Shown: piece by piece, positions 1-11,056 of the stretch
Position numbering within the stretch: position 1 is the first letter of the stretch
Layout: each line of letters begins with the position of its first letter
Assembly: GCF_014199395.1 (NCBI RefSeq)
Contig: NZ_JACIJM010000006.1
Coordinates: forward strand, 62,001 to 126,000
Length of the DNA stretch: 64,000 bases
Origin: Yoonia ponticola
GTDB taxonomy: Bacteria > Pseudomonadota > Alphaproteobacteria > Rhodobacterales > Rhodobacteraceae
Reading direction: 5' to 3'
Position numbers and translations under genes: made by a program
The notes under the pieces: generated by a model
What the model saw: the letters and a program-made list of their open reading frames with translations, nothing else
Database searches by the model: none
Told to the model about the DNA's origin: nothing

Positions 1-93
1 GCGGGTGCTAATGGCAACGGCCAAGGTGTTGTCCCGTATCTGTCCTTGAATGAATTGCGCCGCAACACGACCACCGATGGAGGGTCCAACTGA
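1..93 (+). CDS. hflK: HflK, C-terminal end only
   Basis: This is the last 30 codons of a gene that starts outside the window. The translated tail contains VVPYLSLNEL followed by a polar end, which matches the usual C-terminus of HflK, the partner of HflC. The stop codon overlaps the hflC start in a TGATG arrangement, as is common for hflKC. HflK and HflC form a membrane complex that surrounds and modulates the FtsH protease. Identity rests on the short tail and the neighbour. Confidence 0.8.
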   Translation, partial: AGANGNGQGVVPYLSLNELRRNTTTDGGSN

Positions 94-971
94 TGAATAA
101 GTCAGCATTTCTTTTGCCAGCCGTTGCGGTTGTTGTCGTTGGGCTATTGTCGTCGGTATTCATCGTAGATGAACGCCAAAAGGCGCTTGTTCTGCAATTT
201 GGTCAGATCGTTCGGGTGAAAGAAGATCCCGGTCTCAGCTTTAAATTACCGTTGATTCAAGAGGTTGTGCGCTACGATGACCGTATCCTCAGCCGTGATT
301 TTGAACCGCTAGAAGTCACGCCGTCTGATGATCGTCGTTTGATTGTTGATGCGTTTGCCCGTTACCGGATCGCAGATGTGGAACGGTTCCGCCAAGCTGT
401 CGGTGACGGCGGCGAAGAGGCCGCGGCGCGGCGTCTTGATTCGATTTTGCGTGCCGAAACACGTGAAGTTTTGGGGTCTGTATCGTCCAACGACATTCTG
501 TCCGTTGATCGTGCTGCCCTGATGCTGCGTATTCGTAATCAAGCGATTGCAGAAGCCAATGCGCTAGGTTTGCAAGTGGTCGACGTGCGGTTGAAGCGGA
601 CAGATTTGCCGCCAGAAAACCTCGCCGCGACTTACGAGCGGATGAAAGCAGAGCGCGAACGCGAAGCGGCTGACGAGATCGCACGTGGTAACGAGGCAGC
701 CCAGCGGGTGCGTGCGGGTGCTGACAGGACAGTTGTGGAATTGGTATCTGATGCGACGCGTCAGTCCGAAATCACACGCGGTGAAGCAGATGCCGAACGC
801 AACGCGATCTTTGCCGAAAGCTTTGGTTCTGATCCGGAATTCTTTGAATTCTACCGGTCAATGACAGCTTATTCGCGTGCGCTGACATCTGAGAATTCAA
901 CGATGGTTTTGTCGCCTGACAATGAGTTCTTTAACTACCTGAAGTCTGACGAAGGCGCGTCTGCGAACTAA
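93..971 (+). CDS. hflC: HflC, modulator of FtsH protease (SPFH/band-7 protein)
   Basis: This 292-residue protein has one N-terminal membrane anchor (about residues 6-25). An SPFH/band-7 domain follows, with the family-typical VDERQKALVLQFG start and a charged, Ala/Glu-rich helical segment near residues 190-235 (ERMKAEREREAADEIARGN). HflC works with HflK as a large periplasm-facing ring around FtsH and tunes membrane-protein degradation. Its start overlaps the hflK stop, so the pair is translationally coupled. A strong hairpin terminator follows 27 bases after the stop. Length and motifs are normal for the family. Confidence 0.95.
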   Translation: MNKSAFLLPAVAVVVVGLLSSVFIVDERQKALVLQFGQIVRVKEDPGLSFKLPLIQEVVRYDDRILSRDFEPLEVTPSDDRRLIVDAFARYRIADVERFRQAVGDGGEEAAARRLDSILRAETREVLGSVSSNDILSVDRAALMLRIRNQAIAEANALGLQVVDVRLKRTDLPPENLAATYERMKAEREREAADEIARGNEAAQRVRAGADRTVVELVSDATRQSEITRGEADAERNAIFAESFGSDPEFFEFYRSMTAYSRALTSENSTMVLSPDNEFFNYLKSDEGASAN

Positions 972-997
972 GGTTTGCACGCAAGATATTTCTGGGG

Positions 998-1026
998 AAT
1001 GGCCGGCACATACGCCGGCCATTTTT
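998..1026 (+). terminator. Rho-independent terminator of hflKC
   Basis: A 10-bp stem (AATGGCCGGC pairing with GCCGGCCATT, 6-base loop) is followed directly by a run of five T. It sits 27 bases past the hflC stop. Confidence 0.9.
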
Positions 1027-1037
1027 CGTTTGTGGCG

Positions 1038-1283
1038 TTATAAGACGAGAAAATATCGTCCAATTCCATAGAGATAGAGTACCGTGAACATCACGTTAAT
1101 CCATTTGAGTTGAGGTTCTGTGCGCAGCCAGCCGCAGTAAATCCAAATAAGACAAAAGGGCAGGCTGAATAGCATGGCTCCTAGGTGCCAGCCTTGAATC
1201 ACGCAAATTGTACTGCAAAATCCAAGGACAAAGGCCACCCATTTCATTGGCTGCTCGAAGGCAGCGAACGACGTCAGCGTCAT
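1038..1283 (-). CDS. Small membrane protein, DUF6552-like
   Basis: This is an 81-residue hydrophobic protein with about three predicted membrane segments and little else. The layout (KWVAFVLGF near the start, GWHLGAMLF in the middle) resembles the small DUF6552 proteins of Rhodobacteraceae, but I am not certain of the family. The reading frame stays open further upstream; I chose the ATG at 1283 because the extra residues are Arg/Pro-rich and do not look like protein. It is convergent with hflC and its 3' end lies just past the hflC terminator. Function unknown. Confidence 0.5.
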   Translation of the reverse strand: MTLTSFAAFEQPMKWVAFVLGFCSTICVIQGWHLGAMLFSLPFCLIWIYCGWLRTEPQLKWINVMFTVLYLYGIGRYFLVL

Positions 1284-1559
1284 AGACAGGCTTTCAGGTA
1301 AACAGCGCCGTGGACCCGGCGGTCTGCTACGTCTCATATATCAGATTAGCCGCATTTTTCTACCGCGAATCCAATCGATGAATGATAATGATCGGGCAGG
1401 GCGTGGATCGTTTCCACATCACGCGGAAATGTGGAAAAATCACACTCCTGTGAGGCTAAACATTTGTGAATTGTGTTGTGTCTTTGCTGCCCTACATAGA
1501 GTGTTAGTGAAAAGGAATGTTCTATCGTTCCTGACGTCATGGATGAGAGGGAGAAACTC

Positions 1560-3059
1560 GTGACATCTAAAGCAATTGCACTCTCGCAGGAGCAATCCGC
1601 GGCCCGCAATATGGTCAAAGGATTGATGACGGCGTTAACTCTAGCAGGTGCATTGGCGGTGGCTCAAGCAACACCGCTGTTCGCCCAAGAACGCCCCGCG
1701 ACATTTGCCGATCTAGCCGAAACTGTGAGCCCGTCGGTGGTGAATATCACGACATCCACGGTTGTCGCAGGCCGCACAGGTCCGCAGGGCATCGTCCCGG
1801 AAGGGTCGCCGTTCGAGGACTTTTTCAACGATCTTGAGAATAATGATCGCGGCGAAGCACGCCGTTCATCAGCGCTGGGGTCCGGTTTTGTGATCTCTCC
1901 TGACGGTTATATCGTGACCAACAACCACGTGATTGAAGGTGCCGATGAGATCGAAATCGAATTCTTCCCCGGTGATGGTCAACCTAAGGAGCTGCTGGAG
2001 GCTACTTTGGTTGGGACTGATCCGAACACCGATATCGCGGTGTTGAAGGTCGAATATGACAGCGATCTAGAGTTTGTCGAATTCGGTGACAGCAACGCCG
2101 AAGGCTCGCGCGTCGGCGACTGGGTTATGGCGATGGGCAACCCGCTGGGCCAAGGTTTCTCTGTTTCGGCGGGGATCGTGTCTGCACGAAATCGTGCGCT
2201 GCAGGGAACCTATGACGATTACATCCAGACTGACGCCGCGATTAACCGCGGTAACTCTGGCGGTCCGTTGTTCAACATGGCTGGCGAAGTGATCGGCGTG
2301 AATACCGCAATCTTGTCACCGAACGGTGGTTCGATTGGGATCGGCTTTGCGATGTCCTCTGACGTTGTGAAAAACGTGGTTGGGCAGTTGCAGGAATTCG
2401 GCGAGACCCGCCGCGGTTGGTTGGGTGTCCGCATTCAGGACGTGACCCCTGACATGGTTGATGCCATCGACGGTTTGGCTGACGCTCGTGGTGCACTGGT
2501 GACGGACGTGCCTGCTGGTCCTGCTGAAAATGCGGGCATGGTTTCTGGCGACGTGATCACTGTGTTTGATGGCATCGATATCGAGAACACCCGCGAGTTG
2601 GTGCGTATCGTTGGCAATTCCCCTGTCGGCAAAGAGGTCCCTGTGACCGTGCTGCGCAATGGCGATAATGAGGACCTGATCGTTGTATTGGGTCGTCGCG
2701 AAACGTCCGAAGCTGTAGCATTCCCTGCCGATGAAGATGTGCAGGAACCGCAAGCCGCTGAAGAGCAAAGCATGCTTGGCCTGACATTGTCAGAGATTAC
2801 ACCGGACCTGACCGAGCAGTATTCGATCACGTCCGAGACGGGTCTCGTGATTGTCGGCATCGATGTGGAAAGCGAAGCCGCGTCAAAAGGTTTGGTCGAA
2901 GGTGATTTGATCACTGAAGCTGGCCAACAGAAAGTCGTGAGCGTAGCTGATCTTGAAGACCGGATCACCGAAGCACGCGATGCTGGCCGCAAGTCGCTGC
3001 TATTATTGGTGCGTCGCGGTGGCGATCCACGGTTTGTGGCGCTGTCGTTGGCAGAATAA
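1560..3059 (+). CDS. DegP/HtrA (Do) family periplasmic serine endoprotease
   Basis: This 499-residue protease/chaperone is expected in the periplasm, where it degrades or holds misfolded envelope proteins. A signal-like hydrophobic stretch (GLMTALTLAGALAVAQ) ends near FAQE. The trypsin-like domain carries the triad His123 (TNNHVIEG), Asp158 (NTDIAVLK) and Ser233 (GNSGGPLF), and two PDZ domains follow (about 265-360 and 395-499). I start at the GTG at 1560 because GAGGGAG lies 6 bases upstream; an in-frame ATG at 1539 would lack such a site. The location behind hflKC is typical for alphaproteobacteria. Whether it is DegP, DegQ or MucD cannot be told from sequence alone. Confidence 0.93.
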   Translation: MTSKAIALSQEQSAARNMVKGLMTALTLAGALAVAQATPLFAQERPATFADLAETVSPSVVNITTSTVVAGRTGPQGIVPEGSPFEDFFNDLENNDRGEARRSSALGSGFVISPDGYIVTNNHVIEGADEIEIEFFPGDGQPKELLEATLVGTDPNTDIAVLKVEYDSDLEFVEFGDSNAEGSRVGDWVMAMGNPLGQGFSVSAGIVSARNRALQGTYDDYIQTDAAINRGNSGGPLFNMAGEVIGVNTAILSPNGGSIGIGFAMSSDVVKNVVGQLQEFGETRRGWLGVRIQDVTPDMVDAIDGLADARGALVTDVPAGPAENAGMVSGDVITVFDGIDIENTRELVRIVGNSPVGKEVPVTVLRNGDNEDLIVVLGRRETSEAVAFPADEDVQEPQAAEEQSMLGLTLSEITPDLTEQYSITSETGLVIVGIDVESEAASKGLVEGDLITEAGQQKVVSVADLEDRITEARDAGRKSLLLLVRRGGDPRFVALSLAE

Positions 3060-3078
3060 ACGATCCACTTTGAATACT

Positions 3079-3112
3079 AAAAAGGCGGCCCGATGAAACG
3101 GGTCGCCTTTTT
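3079..3112. terminator. Bidirectional terminator between degP-like gene and lipoprotein gene
   Basis: A 12-bp stem (AAAGGCGGCCCG against CGGGTCGCCTTT, one G-T pair, 6-base loop) has T-rich flanks on both strands. It serves two convergent genes. Confidence 0.9.
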
Positions 3113-3115
3113 GCG

Positions 3116-3631
3116 TTAAAGGGTGTCGCGGTCCAGTGAAACGATGCCCAACGTTTCCGCAATACCACGTTGGATCAATGGACTGTCATAGCCTTGGGGT
3201 GTTTGAAACGCTTGGATCGCATCGCGGGTCTCAGCATCCAGCACACTGGTGATCGGGCCGTTGTAAGCCAGCCGCGCCTTGAGTGCGCGTTGCAGTGTCG
3301 CGATCCGGTCTGGCGTGTATTCTGGCGGGCAGAGCGTTTGAAAACGTGTTCCTTGGCCGACAGCATCAGTCACAGGGCGCGTTTGATTGCGAAAGATCGG
3401 CGGCGACGTGATAGTGCCGTCCGCGTCGGTGATCGCATGGGTCACGAGGACTTGCTCCTCGATTATGCGTGTGCGGGTGGCTGGCGCGGTGCGGGCGAAA
3501 CATTGCCCATCCGCAGTCGTTTCAATCTCGCCCTTTGTGATCAAAACGGGCGCAACCACGGGATCGTCGACGGGTGTGCAGGCCAAGGCAAGCGTCAGCA
3601 GGGGGATGGTCGTTAAAAATCGAAGTGTCAT
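3116..3631 (-). CDS. Putative lipoprotein with peptidoglycan-binding-like domain
   Basis: This 171-residue protein starts with a lipoprotein-type signal (hydrophobic stretch ending ALAC, Cys18), so it is probably anchored in the envelope. The C-terminal third (about 105-150, IATLQRALKARLAYNGPI and later RDAIQAFQ) has the spacing of the PG_binding_1 fold, which recognises cell-wall peptides. The middle shows no domain I recognise. It converges on the DegP-like gene. Envelope function is inferred from the signal and the domain, not from a named family. Confidence 0.75.
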   Translation of the reverse strand: MTLRFLTTIPLLTLALACTPVDDPVVAPVLITKGEIETTADGQCFARTAPATRTRIIEEQVLVTHAITDADGTITSPPIFRNQTRPVTDAVGQGTRFQTLCPPEYTPDRIATLQRALKARLAYNGPITSVLDAETRDAIQAFQTPQGYDSPLIQRGIAETLGIVSLDRDTL

Positions 3632-3779
3632 TTACTGCTCTGCACGTTGTTTCGGTTAATGTAGCGCGGCTTGCGCCATTCCCAAACGCCCAAATGCACG
3701 CCCGCGCAAAACTTGGCCGTCATGCCGCACTGGACTATCGGTACGGAACATTTGTGACTGGCCCTAGGCTGCAAGCTGA

Positions 3780-4918
<1,139 letters not shown>

Positions 4919-4994
4919 GTGATGTCCTTTTGTGATCTTTCCAATTGTCGTGTGATCGTTAGACAGATGCAAACCATGATGCAACGAGGGCCGT

Positions 4995-6005
4995 ATGTCA
5001 GCAACGTTCACCACCTTAGCCGAATTCCGCACCGTATTAGAATCAGCACCGTCGGCTGATCCAACGGCGATTGCGGGGGCCACAGATCGCAACGGGCAAC
5101 TGACAAAACCGCCGGGCGCGTTGGGCAGGCTCGAAGATTTAGCGATTTGGTATGCGGGCTGGCGGGGGACGGATCGCCCGACCATTAAGGCACCGCAAGT
5201 GATTGTTTTCGCGGGAAGTCACGGCGTTTGTGCGCAAGGCGTGTCTGCCTTTCCACCCGAGGTGACTGCGCAGATGGTTGCGAATTTTGAACATGGCGGG
5301 GCTGCGATTAATCAATTGTCAAAGCTTTATGGTGCAAAGATGGACGTGCATGCGTTGGAACTGGACAATCCGACTGCAGATTTTACCGTCGCACCTGCGA
5401 TGACCGAGGCCGAAGTCGTTTCGGCCTTACGTACTGGTTGGGATGCCGTTGATCCGAACGCAGATTTGCTGGTGACTGGCGAAATGGGGATCGGGAATAC
5501 GACGTCTGCAGCGGCTGTTGCTGCAGCGATTATGGGCGGTACTGCTACCGAATGGACCGGACGCGGAACAGGCGTTGATGATGCAGGATTAGCGCGGAAA
5601 ACGGACGTCGTGGCACGTGGATTGGCGCTGCACGACGTGAGCGATCCGTTGGAAGCATTGCGCTGTTTAGGCGGGCGCGAATTGGCTGCGATTGCGGGCG
5701 CTATTGCGGCTGCGCGGACTTATCGTATTCCGGTGATATTGGATGGTTTCATCTGTACTGCAGCGGCTGCGACATTGGCTAAAACGGTTTCCGGCGCGCT
5801 GGATCATACCGTCGCAGGTCATCTGAGCGCCGAAGGGGCGCACCGCAAGTTGCTGGATGCAATCGAGAAAGAACCGCTGCTACAACTAGGCTTGCGCTTG
5901 GGCGAAGGGTCGGGCGCGGCCCTTGCAATTGGTGTATTGCAAGGCGCTGTTGCGTGCCATTCAGGCATGGCGACCTTTGCTGAGGCAGGTGTCGCGGGCG
6001 CTTAA
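4995..6005 (+). CDS. cobT: CobT, nicotinate-nucleotide-dimethylbenzimidazole phosphoribosyltransferase
   Basis: This 336-residue enzyme transfers phosphoribose from nicotinate mononucleotide to 5,6-dimethylbenzimidazole, making the lower ligand of vitamin B12. Family motifs present include [24 protein letters not shown] and the C-terminal LGEGSGAAL with the catalytic Glu304. Length is usual. It is divergent from cobS. No cobalamin riboswitch is visible in the short shared upstream region, so regulation is not evident. Its stop overlaps the stop of the convergent antiporter gene by 4 bases. Confidence 0.96.
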   Translation: MSATFTTLAEFRTVLESAPSADPTAIAGATDRNGQLTKPPGALGRLEDLAIWYAGWRGTDRPTIKAPQVIVFAGSHGVCAQGVSAFPPEVTAQMVANFEHGGAAINQLSKLYGAKMDVHALELDNPTADFTVAPAMTEAEVVSALRTGWDAVDPNADLLVTGEMGIGNTTSAAAVAAAIMGGTATEWTGRGTGVDDAGLARKTDVVARGLALHDVSDPLEALRCLGGRELAAIAGAIAAARTYRIPVILDGFICTAAAATLAKTVSGALDHTVAGHLSAEGAHRKLLDAIEKEPLLQLGLRLGEGSGAALAIGVLQGAVACHSGMATFAEAGVAGA

Positions 6006-7903
6006 GACGACGGATTGCCGCGGCGCTTTTGCGCGTCGCTGGCTTCTTCGCTGCTTTGCTGTTTCGTCGCCAACGCGGTTTCCAATTCGTTGTTCAACGC
6101 TTTGGCCCGCGCCACGTATTCGGGGTTGTCGCGCATGGCGACGCCGGGCTTCCAGTAGTCTGACAATTCGCGGATCGCTGCGCGGTCGTGTTCGTAGAAC
6201 ATTGTCTCGGCTTCGTTGGCTTCGAATTCAGAAAGACCAAGGTTTTCAAGCGCATAACGGCCTGCACGCAGGGATGAATCGAACATCTCGCGCACGACGT
6301 CGTTGGCGCCCGCTGCGTTCAACTCATAAACATGGACCCGATCACGGGCACGCGCAATGATGTGCAAATCGGGCCGTGTTTTGCGGGCGTAGGCGACGAC
6401 AGTGGTCGCCATTTTCTTGTCATCAATGGCCACGACCAACACGCGGGCGTCGTCTAAACCGGCTGCTTTCAGCAGGTCAGGGCGCGTCGGGTCGCCAAAA
6501 TATCCTTTGAAACCAAAGGACCGCATCATCTGAACCGCACCGAGATCATTGTCGATCACAACCGTGGAAAAACCGGCGGTTTGTACGAGACGGTTCACGA
6601 TCTGACCAAAGCGTCCGATGCCCGCGATGATCACGGTGCCTTGTTCATCCACGTCGTCGTCCGCGATGTCGTGACCGTCTTTGATGCGGCGACTTAGCGC
6701 TTCGTAAATGATGAACAGCAGCGGCGTGATCAGCATGGACAGGGCAACAATCAAGAGCAACTCGCTAGACAGGGCGGATTCAAGCACGCCTTGTTGTTCG
6801 GAAAAAGAAATCAATATGAAGCCAAATTCACCCGCTTGTGCGAGGCCAAGCGCAAAAAGCCAGCGGTCTTTACCTTTGATTTTAAACAGAATTGACAGGC
6901 CATAGAGAACGCCGCCTTTGATCAACATCACGCCGAGCGTAAGCGCCAGAATGTAGCCGGGTTCGCGGAAGAACAGGCCAAAATCGATGCCCGCACCGAC
7001 GGTGATAAAGAACAGGCCGAGTAGCAAGCCCTTGAACGGCTCAAGATCGCTTTCGAGTTCGTGGCGGAATTCAGAGTTCGCCAAAACGACGCCCGCAAGG
7101 AACGTGCCGAGGGCAGGCGATAGGCCGACGAGGCTCATCAGAACGGCGATTGAGACCACCATCAGCAGGGCGAGCGCGGTGTACATTTCGCGCAATTTGG
7201 CGTGCTGGATGTAGCGGAAAATTGGGCGCGTCAGGAAGATACCCGTCAGAATAACAGCCGCAACCGCGCCGAGCGTGACCAGCGTGACGCCCCAACCGGG
7301 CAGCCCGTGAACGAGGCTCATGGTTTGATGTGCCTCTTCCTGATCAACCAAACGAACTAAGGAACCATCAGGCGCGACGCTAGCAGTGGCGGTGATTGCG
7401 AGTAGCGGGAGCAGGGCGAGCATCGGGATAACCGCGATATCTTGGGTCAGCAAAACAGAGAAGGTCGAGCGACCGCCGTTGGTCTGCATCAACCCTTTTT
7501 CTGATAACGTTTGCAGCACGATAGCGGTTGAACTTAATGCAAATATCATCCCAATCGCAAAGGCCTCGTTCCATACAATGCCCATCGCCATAGCACCGCC
7601 CATCACAAGCAGCGTGGTCACGGTGATCTGCAATCCGCCGAGCCCGATCAGCCTGTCGCGCATATTCCATAGCGCACGGGGTTCCAGTTCCAGCCCAATA
7701 AGGAACAGCATCATAACCACACCGAATTCGGCGAAATGCTGGAGGTCTTGTGTTTCAGTTCCGACTAAGCCGGTTAACGGACCAATCACGATCCCAGCGG
7801 CGAGATAACCAAGCACAGATCCAAGCCCCATCCGCGCTGCAAATGGCACTGCGATAACGGCTGCACCGAGATAAATTGTCGCTTGAAACAGGAAACTTTC
7901 CAT
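6002..7903 (-). CDS. CPA2-family cation:proton antiporter with RCK domain (KefB/KefC-like)
   Basis: This 633-residue inner-membrane protein has about 12-13 hydrophobic segments over residues 1-400. They form a Na+/H+ exchanger domain with the motifs [15 protein letters not shown] and [10 protein letters not shown] cytosolic Rossmann RCK/TrkA-N domain begins near 420 ([15 protein letters not shown]) and would bind NAD(H). Such proteins exchange K+ or Na+ for protons and often protect against electrophiles. KefC-type regulation by glutathione cannot be judged here, and no KefF/KefG partner gene is adjacent. The charged C-terminal tail is poorly conserved. Confidence 0.9.
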   Translation of the reverse strand: MESFLFQATIYLGAAVIAVPFAARMGLGSVLGYLAAGIVIGPLTGLVGTETQDLQHFAEFGVVMMLFLIGLELEPRALWNMRDRLIGLGGLQITVTTLLVMGGAMAMGIVWNEAFAIGMIFALSSTAIVLQTLSEKGLMQTNGGRSTFSVLLTQDIAVIPMLALLPLLAITATASVAPDGSLVRLVDQEEAHQTMSLVHGLPGWGVTLVTLGAVAAVILTGIFLTRPIFRYIQHAKLREMYTALALLMVVSIAVLMSLVGLSPALGTFLAGVVLANSEFRHELESDLEPFKGLLLGLFFITVGAGIDFGLFFREPGYILALTLGVMLIKGGVLYGLSILFKIKGKDRWLFALGLAQAGEFGFILISFSEQQGVLESALSSELLLIVALSMLITPLLFIIYEALSRRIKDGHDIADDDVDEQGTVIIAGIGRFGQIVNRLVQTAGFSTVVIDNDLGAVQMMRSFGFKGYFGDPTRPDLLKAAGLDDARVLVVAIDDKKMATTVVAYARKTRPDLHIIARARDRVHVYELNAAGANDVVREMFDSSLRAGRYALENLGLSEFEANEAETMFYEHDRAAIRELSDYWKPGVAMRDNPEYVARAKALNNELETALATKQQSSEEASDAQKRRGNPSS

Positions 7904-8114
7904 GGGGTACTTTACTATTGGCGGCTTGCGGTACGACGCGGTTGGCGTCTTGCAAACGGTTGATTAGATACAATGACTTGGGTCAGCAGGTAACGGGATC
8001 GCCCGGTTTTTGCCAGTGCGTCAGGTCTTTTGTACCTGACGTGCGTTCACGTTTTATGACGGAATAACTGCGTTCTGTCATCGTTTGCGAGCATTAAGGG
8101 TATGACGGTCTTGG

Positions 8115-10886
8115 TTAACCTGATGGCATTTGCAGCGCATATGTCTGGCCGCGTTTGACGAAATTCAATGCGCTATCGCCGATTGCGGTGACTTGTCCGC
8201 CGTCCAAACTGCTGCCGACGCCGACCTTAACGAAGCGACCGTTGCTGAGACGGATCAAGGCGCGGCGATTGCCGGGACGTCCGTAAACGCCGACGAGGTT
8301 CATGTTGCGCAGGTTGATCGCGTTGGACAATGTGGCCGCTTGGGCGACGCTTGCGGCGGTTGGCCCAGATGCGCGCGCGGGGGCTGTCGCTACGGGGGCG
8401 GCTGGGGTTGCGGGCACTGCTGCGGCAGCGGTTGATGCTGCGGCATTACGTGATTGCTGCCGTGCGGCGAGCGTCTGTGCAGAGCTTACAACTTGGCTAA
8501 AGTTGCGCGGGCGCGAACCAGGGCGAGGGGATGCGACAATGGCGCTGCGCGTTGGGGCCACGATCTGGCTCGGCGGTGCGGCGGCGGCGATGGACGCCAC
8601 AATCGAGCTGATATCGGGCGTGAGTGGCACGACCTCTTCAACTTCGGGCTCGTCTTCGGCGACTTCTTCTTCGGTTGGAGTATCTAGATCGGCTGGGCGC
8701 ACGGATGGGCGCAGGCCGGCAAGGTCCGGATCCGCGAAGGGTTCAGGCGGCGGGGCTGGAACGAGCCCATCTGGGCGGGTCGACGGGCGAAAAGATGCAA
8801 GTTCCGGATTGTTGCCGAGCAGGTCGCCGTCCGCAACCGTGCTATCGGGTGCCGCGGAACCGGGCCGTAAGGGTGGCGTCAACGACGGCGCACCAGCGAT
8901 GACGATTGTGTCGTCTTCGGTGGTCTCAACCGGTGCAGCTGCATCGACGTCAGTCGCATCGGCGGGTGTGGTTTCTGGGGTTTCAAGGACGTCAATCGTC
9001 TCATCTGTGGTCTCAGCCGCGTCATCCTCAACAGGTGTTTCCGCATCTTCGGCAGGGACTGCTGCAGCGGGGACAACTTCGTCTGTGGGACGTGTCGGCG
9101 GTGTGATCGCAGGCTTGCGCCCGTAAATCCACACACCCGTCGGCAAAATCGTACCGTTCGGCGGCGCAAGGATAAAGCCGCGCGCGTCACGTTGAACAGG
9201 GCGGTTCGGGGATATCGGATTCGGCGGCGCGAGGATCGTGCGGTCAGGGGCCGCGACGATCAAATCGGGGCCTTCGGGCTGCGGATTGGTCGGGATCGCG
9301 GGCAAGGTCGCGATGCTAATCAGGCCGTCGAGGTTTTCGGCGTCCGTACCATCAGGCAAACGCGGCGCACGTTGCCAAACGCCGGTCGCTGCATAAATAC
9401 GCGCGGCGTCGGCGGGGCTAAGGACCGTGCCGGGGGGATCGGCGGTGATGGACGTCGTGTCAGTGTCAGCTGCGGCCGCGTCGACGATGATCGGGGCGCT
9501 AATATCGACGGGGTCGACAAGCGTGGCGTCGGCCACGGCTTGTGTGCGGAAAAGACCCGCGATGCCGCCTTCGGTGCGGCTGCTGGCCCAGAGTGCCGCG
9601 ATCAACATGACGGCCAAAAGCACCGCCGTCATGATTAAGCCGAGGTGCTTTGGTTTGCCGCCGACGGCTGACGCGGACTTTTTACCATTTGCGCCAATGA
9701 TCGCCAAATCGGCCTTTGAGACCTCGGGTTTTGGCTGTGCTTTGCGTTGTTTGTACCACGCGAAAAGCGGAGCGAGCGGGTTTGCGCGCTCTGGTTTGTC
9801 ATCCACTGGCGACGTCTTCACGGGCACAATTGCTGGCGCAGCGGCCTGTTCGGGCGGCGTGGTCGTCAGCGGTTTTGGAGGCGTGGTGGCGTCGGGTTCA
9901 GTCGATGCGATGCGTGTGAAAAACCCGATAGGGCTGTCGTCGGCGGGTTCTGTGACGCCTGGTTCCTCTGTGTCGGACGGGTCCGGATCGGGCACCCTGC
10001 GGACGCTCGTGATTTCGACGCCGCGACTGCGGCTGGCGAAAACAGGCTCGTCTTCGGTCGGCGCTGACTTGCTTTGCTCTGGTTTCTCAACGGGCGCGTC
10101 AGGCTTGGCGTCTGCGTCGCTGTCGGCAGGTGGCGTAGGGATGCGATCCCGTCGGAAAACCAATTCGGGCTCGTCCTCTGCTGCAGTCTCAGTGACCTCC
10201 ACATCATCGGTCTCGTCTTTTACGGTTTCCGGCTCATCCGCTGCGTCGTCCGCTGTTTCTGGTGCGTCAACGTCCGATTCTTCGACCTGAATGTCGTCCA
10301 TAACGGGCGTTGGGTCGGGGGCTGACGCGGTCAAGAAACCGGGCAACACATGTACGGGCGTGACCACGGCTGGGCTGTCGTCTCGCGTGATTTCGACGTC
10401 CGCGCCGAGGACTGTGCGGGCGTGCTTTGTCGGGCCAAAGAACACTTCGGTGCTGAACGTCAGCGGCTCTGCCACGGCGACGAAGGTCATCGGCGCAAAG
10501 CCGTGTTCCTTGGCAAAACTTTCTGATTCTTCAAGGGTTTGGCGGGCAACAGCGGCGATCTGTGTACGTCCACCCGTGCGTTCAAAATCGATGACAAGAT
10601 CACCCAGCGGCACGGCCGTCGCGCCATCAATCGCAGCGTGAATATCGTCAAGCGAGGTGCGCGTCGAATCGATTTCGATGTATTTGATTTGGTCGTTTGG
10701 CAGCAGCAATTTTGTCCGCAGGCCGTCCGGTTCCAGTTTATTCGCGGTGTCGCGCAGGGATTTCATGGCGGCACCCAGATCAGGGGTGTCCAAGAACACC
10801 TCTCCAGCAAGGGCCCAACCCTCTTTCACCCGATGCAGCAGGCGTATTCCATCGAACGAAAGCGAAAGAGCGAAATTTGGCGTCAT
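8115..10886 (-). CDS. Large bitopic protein with PilM/GspL-like N-domain and small C-terminal periplasmic domain
   Basis: This is a 923-residue protein of unknown function. Residues 1-185 have the look of an actin-like PilM/GspL cytoplasmic domain (LSLSFDGIRLLHR, LLLPNDQIKYIEID). Residues about 190-400 are acidic and Pro/Asp/Glu-rich, so probably disordered. One membrane helix lies at about 412-436. A long Pro/Ala/Thr-rich linker follows, with repeats of ILAPPN and of R-P-x-x-R-P. The last 70 residues form a compact Gly/Val-rich domain (NLVGVYGRPGNRRALIRL) reminiscent of the PilP/GspC homology region. No other pilus or type II secretion gene is nearby. A role in envelope assembly is inference only. 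Confidence 0.75.
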   Translation of the reverse strand: MTPNFALSLSFDGIRLLHRVKEGWALAGEVFLDTPDLGAAMKSLRDTANKLEPDGLRTKLLLPNDQIKYIEIDSTRTSLDDIHAAIDGATAVPLGDLVIDFERTGGRTQIAAVARQTLEESESFAKEHGFAPMTFVAVAEPLTFSTEVFFGPTKHARTVLGADVEITRDDSPAVVTPVHVLPGFLTASAPDPTPVMDDIQVEESDVDAPETADDAADEPETVKDETDDVEVTETAAEDEPELVFRRDRIPTPPADSDADAKPDAPVEKPEQSKSAPTEDEPVFASRSRGVEITSVRRVPDPDPSDTEEPGVTEPADDSPIGFFTRIASTEPDATTPPKPLTTTPPEQAAAPAIVPVKTSPVDDKPERANPLAPLFAWYKQRKAQPKPEVSKADLAIIGANGKKSASAVGGKPKHLGLIMTAVLLAVMLIAALWASSRTEGGIAGLFRTQAVADATLVDPVDISAPIIVDAAAADTDTTSITADPPGTVLSPADAARIYAATGVWQRAPRLPDGTDAENLDGLISIATLPAIPTNPQPEGPDLIVAAPDRTILAPPNPISPNRPVQRDARGFILAPPNGTILPTGVWIYGRKPAITPPTRPTDEVVPAAAVPAEDAETPVEDDAAETTDETIDVLETPETTPADATDVDAAAPVETTEDDTIVIAGAPSLTPPLRPGSAAPDSTVADGDLLGNNPELASFRPSTRPDGLVPAPPPEPFADPDLAGLRPSVRPADLDTPTEEEVAEDEPEVEEVVPLTPDISSIVASIAAAAPPSQIVAPTRSAIVASPRPGSRPRNFSQVVSSAQTLAARQQSRNAAASTAAAAVPATPAAPVATAPARASGPTAASVAQAATLSNAINLRNMNLVGVYGRPGNRRALIRLSNGRFVKVGVGSSLDGGQVTAIGDSALNFVKRGQTYALQMPSG

Positions 10887-11056
10887 ATGAAAATCTTATC
10901 AGGTTGGCCACACAAGCGGGAAGGTCCTTTTTCCCACGTCCGTCCCCTAACGCGAAAATCCGCCAAATCCAAGGGCAGGGCCTAGCGACGACCAAGGAAT
11001 ACCCTATCACATACGTCAAAGGTGTAGAGTTAACCTTGAATGAGATAGGAAATGCG

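Noticed and set aside
4919-4994. A cobalamin riboswitch between cobS and cobT
   Set aside because: Only 76 bases separate the divergent starts, and no B12-box-like sequence is present.
4919-5185. An N-terminal extension of CobS and similar extensions of PepF, TctC, HisA and PurD
   Set aside because: The extra residues do not resemble the families, often cross promoter regions or the divergent gene, and internal starts have better ribosome sites.
8019-8041. CGTCAGGT/ACCTGACG inverted repeat after the large bitopic protein gene as a lux box or terminator
   Set aside because: The half-sites are in the wrong orientation for a lux box, and no T-run follows on either strand. At most an untyped hairpin; the remainder of 7904-8114 shows nothing.
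9427-10290. A 287-codon open frame on the plus strand opposite the large bitopic protein, and similar shorter ones at 8302-9126
   Set aside because: Ser/Ala/Gly-rich mirror of the Asp/Glu/Thr codons on the other strand; no ribosome site and no recognisable fold. It is a shadow of a biased coding sequence.
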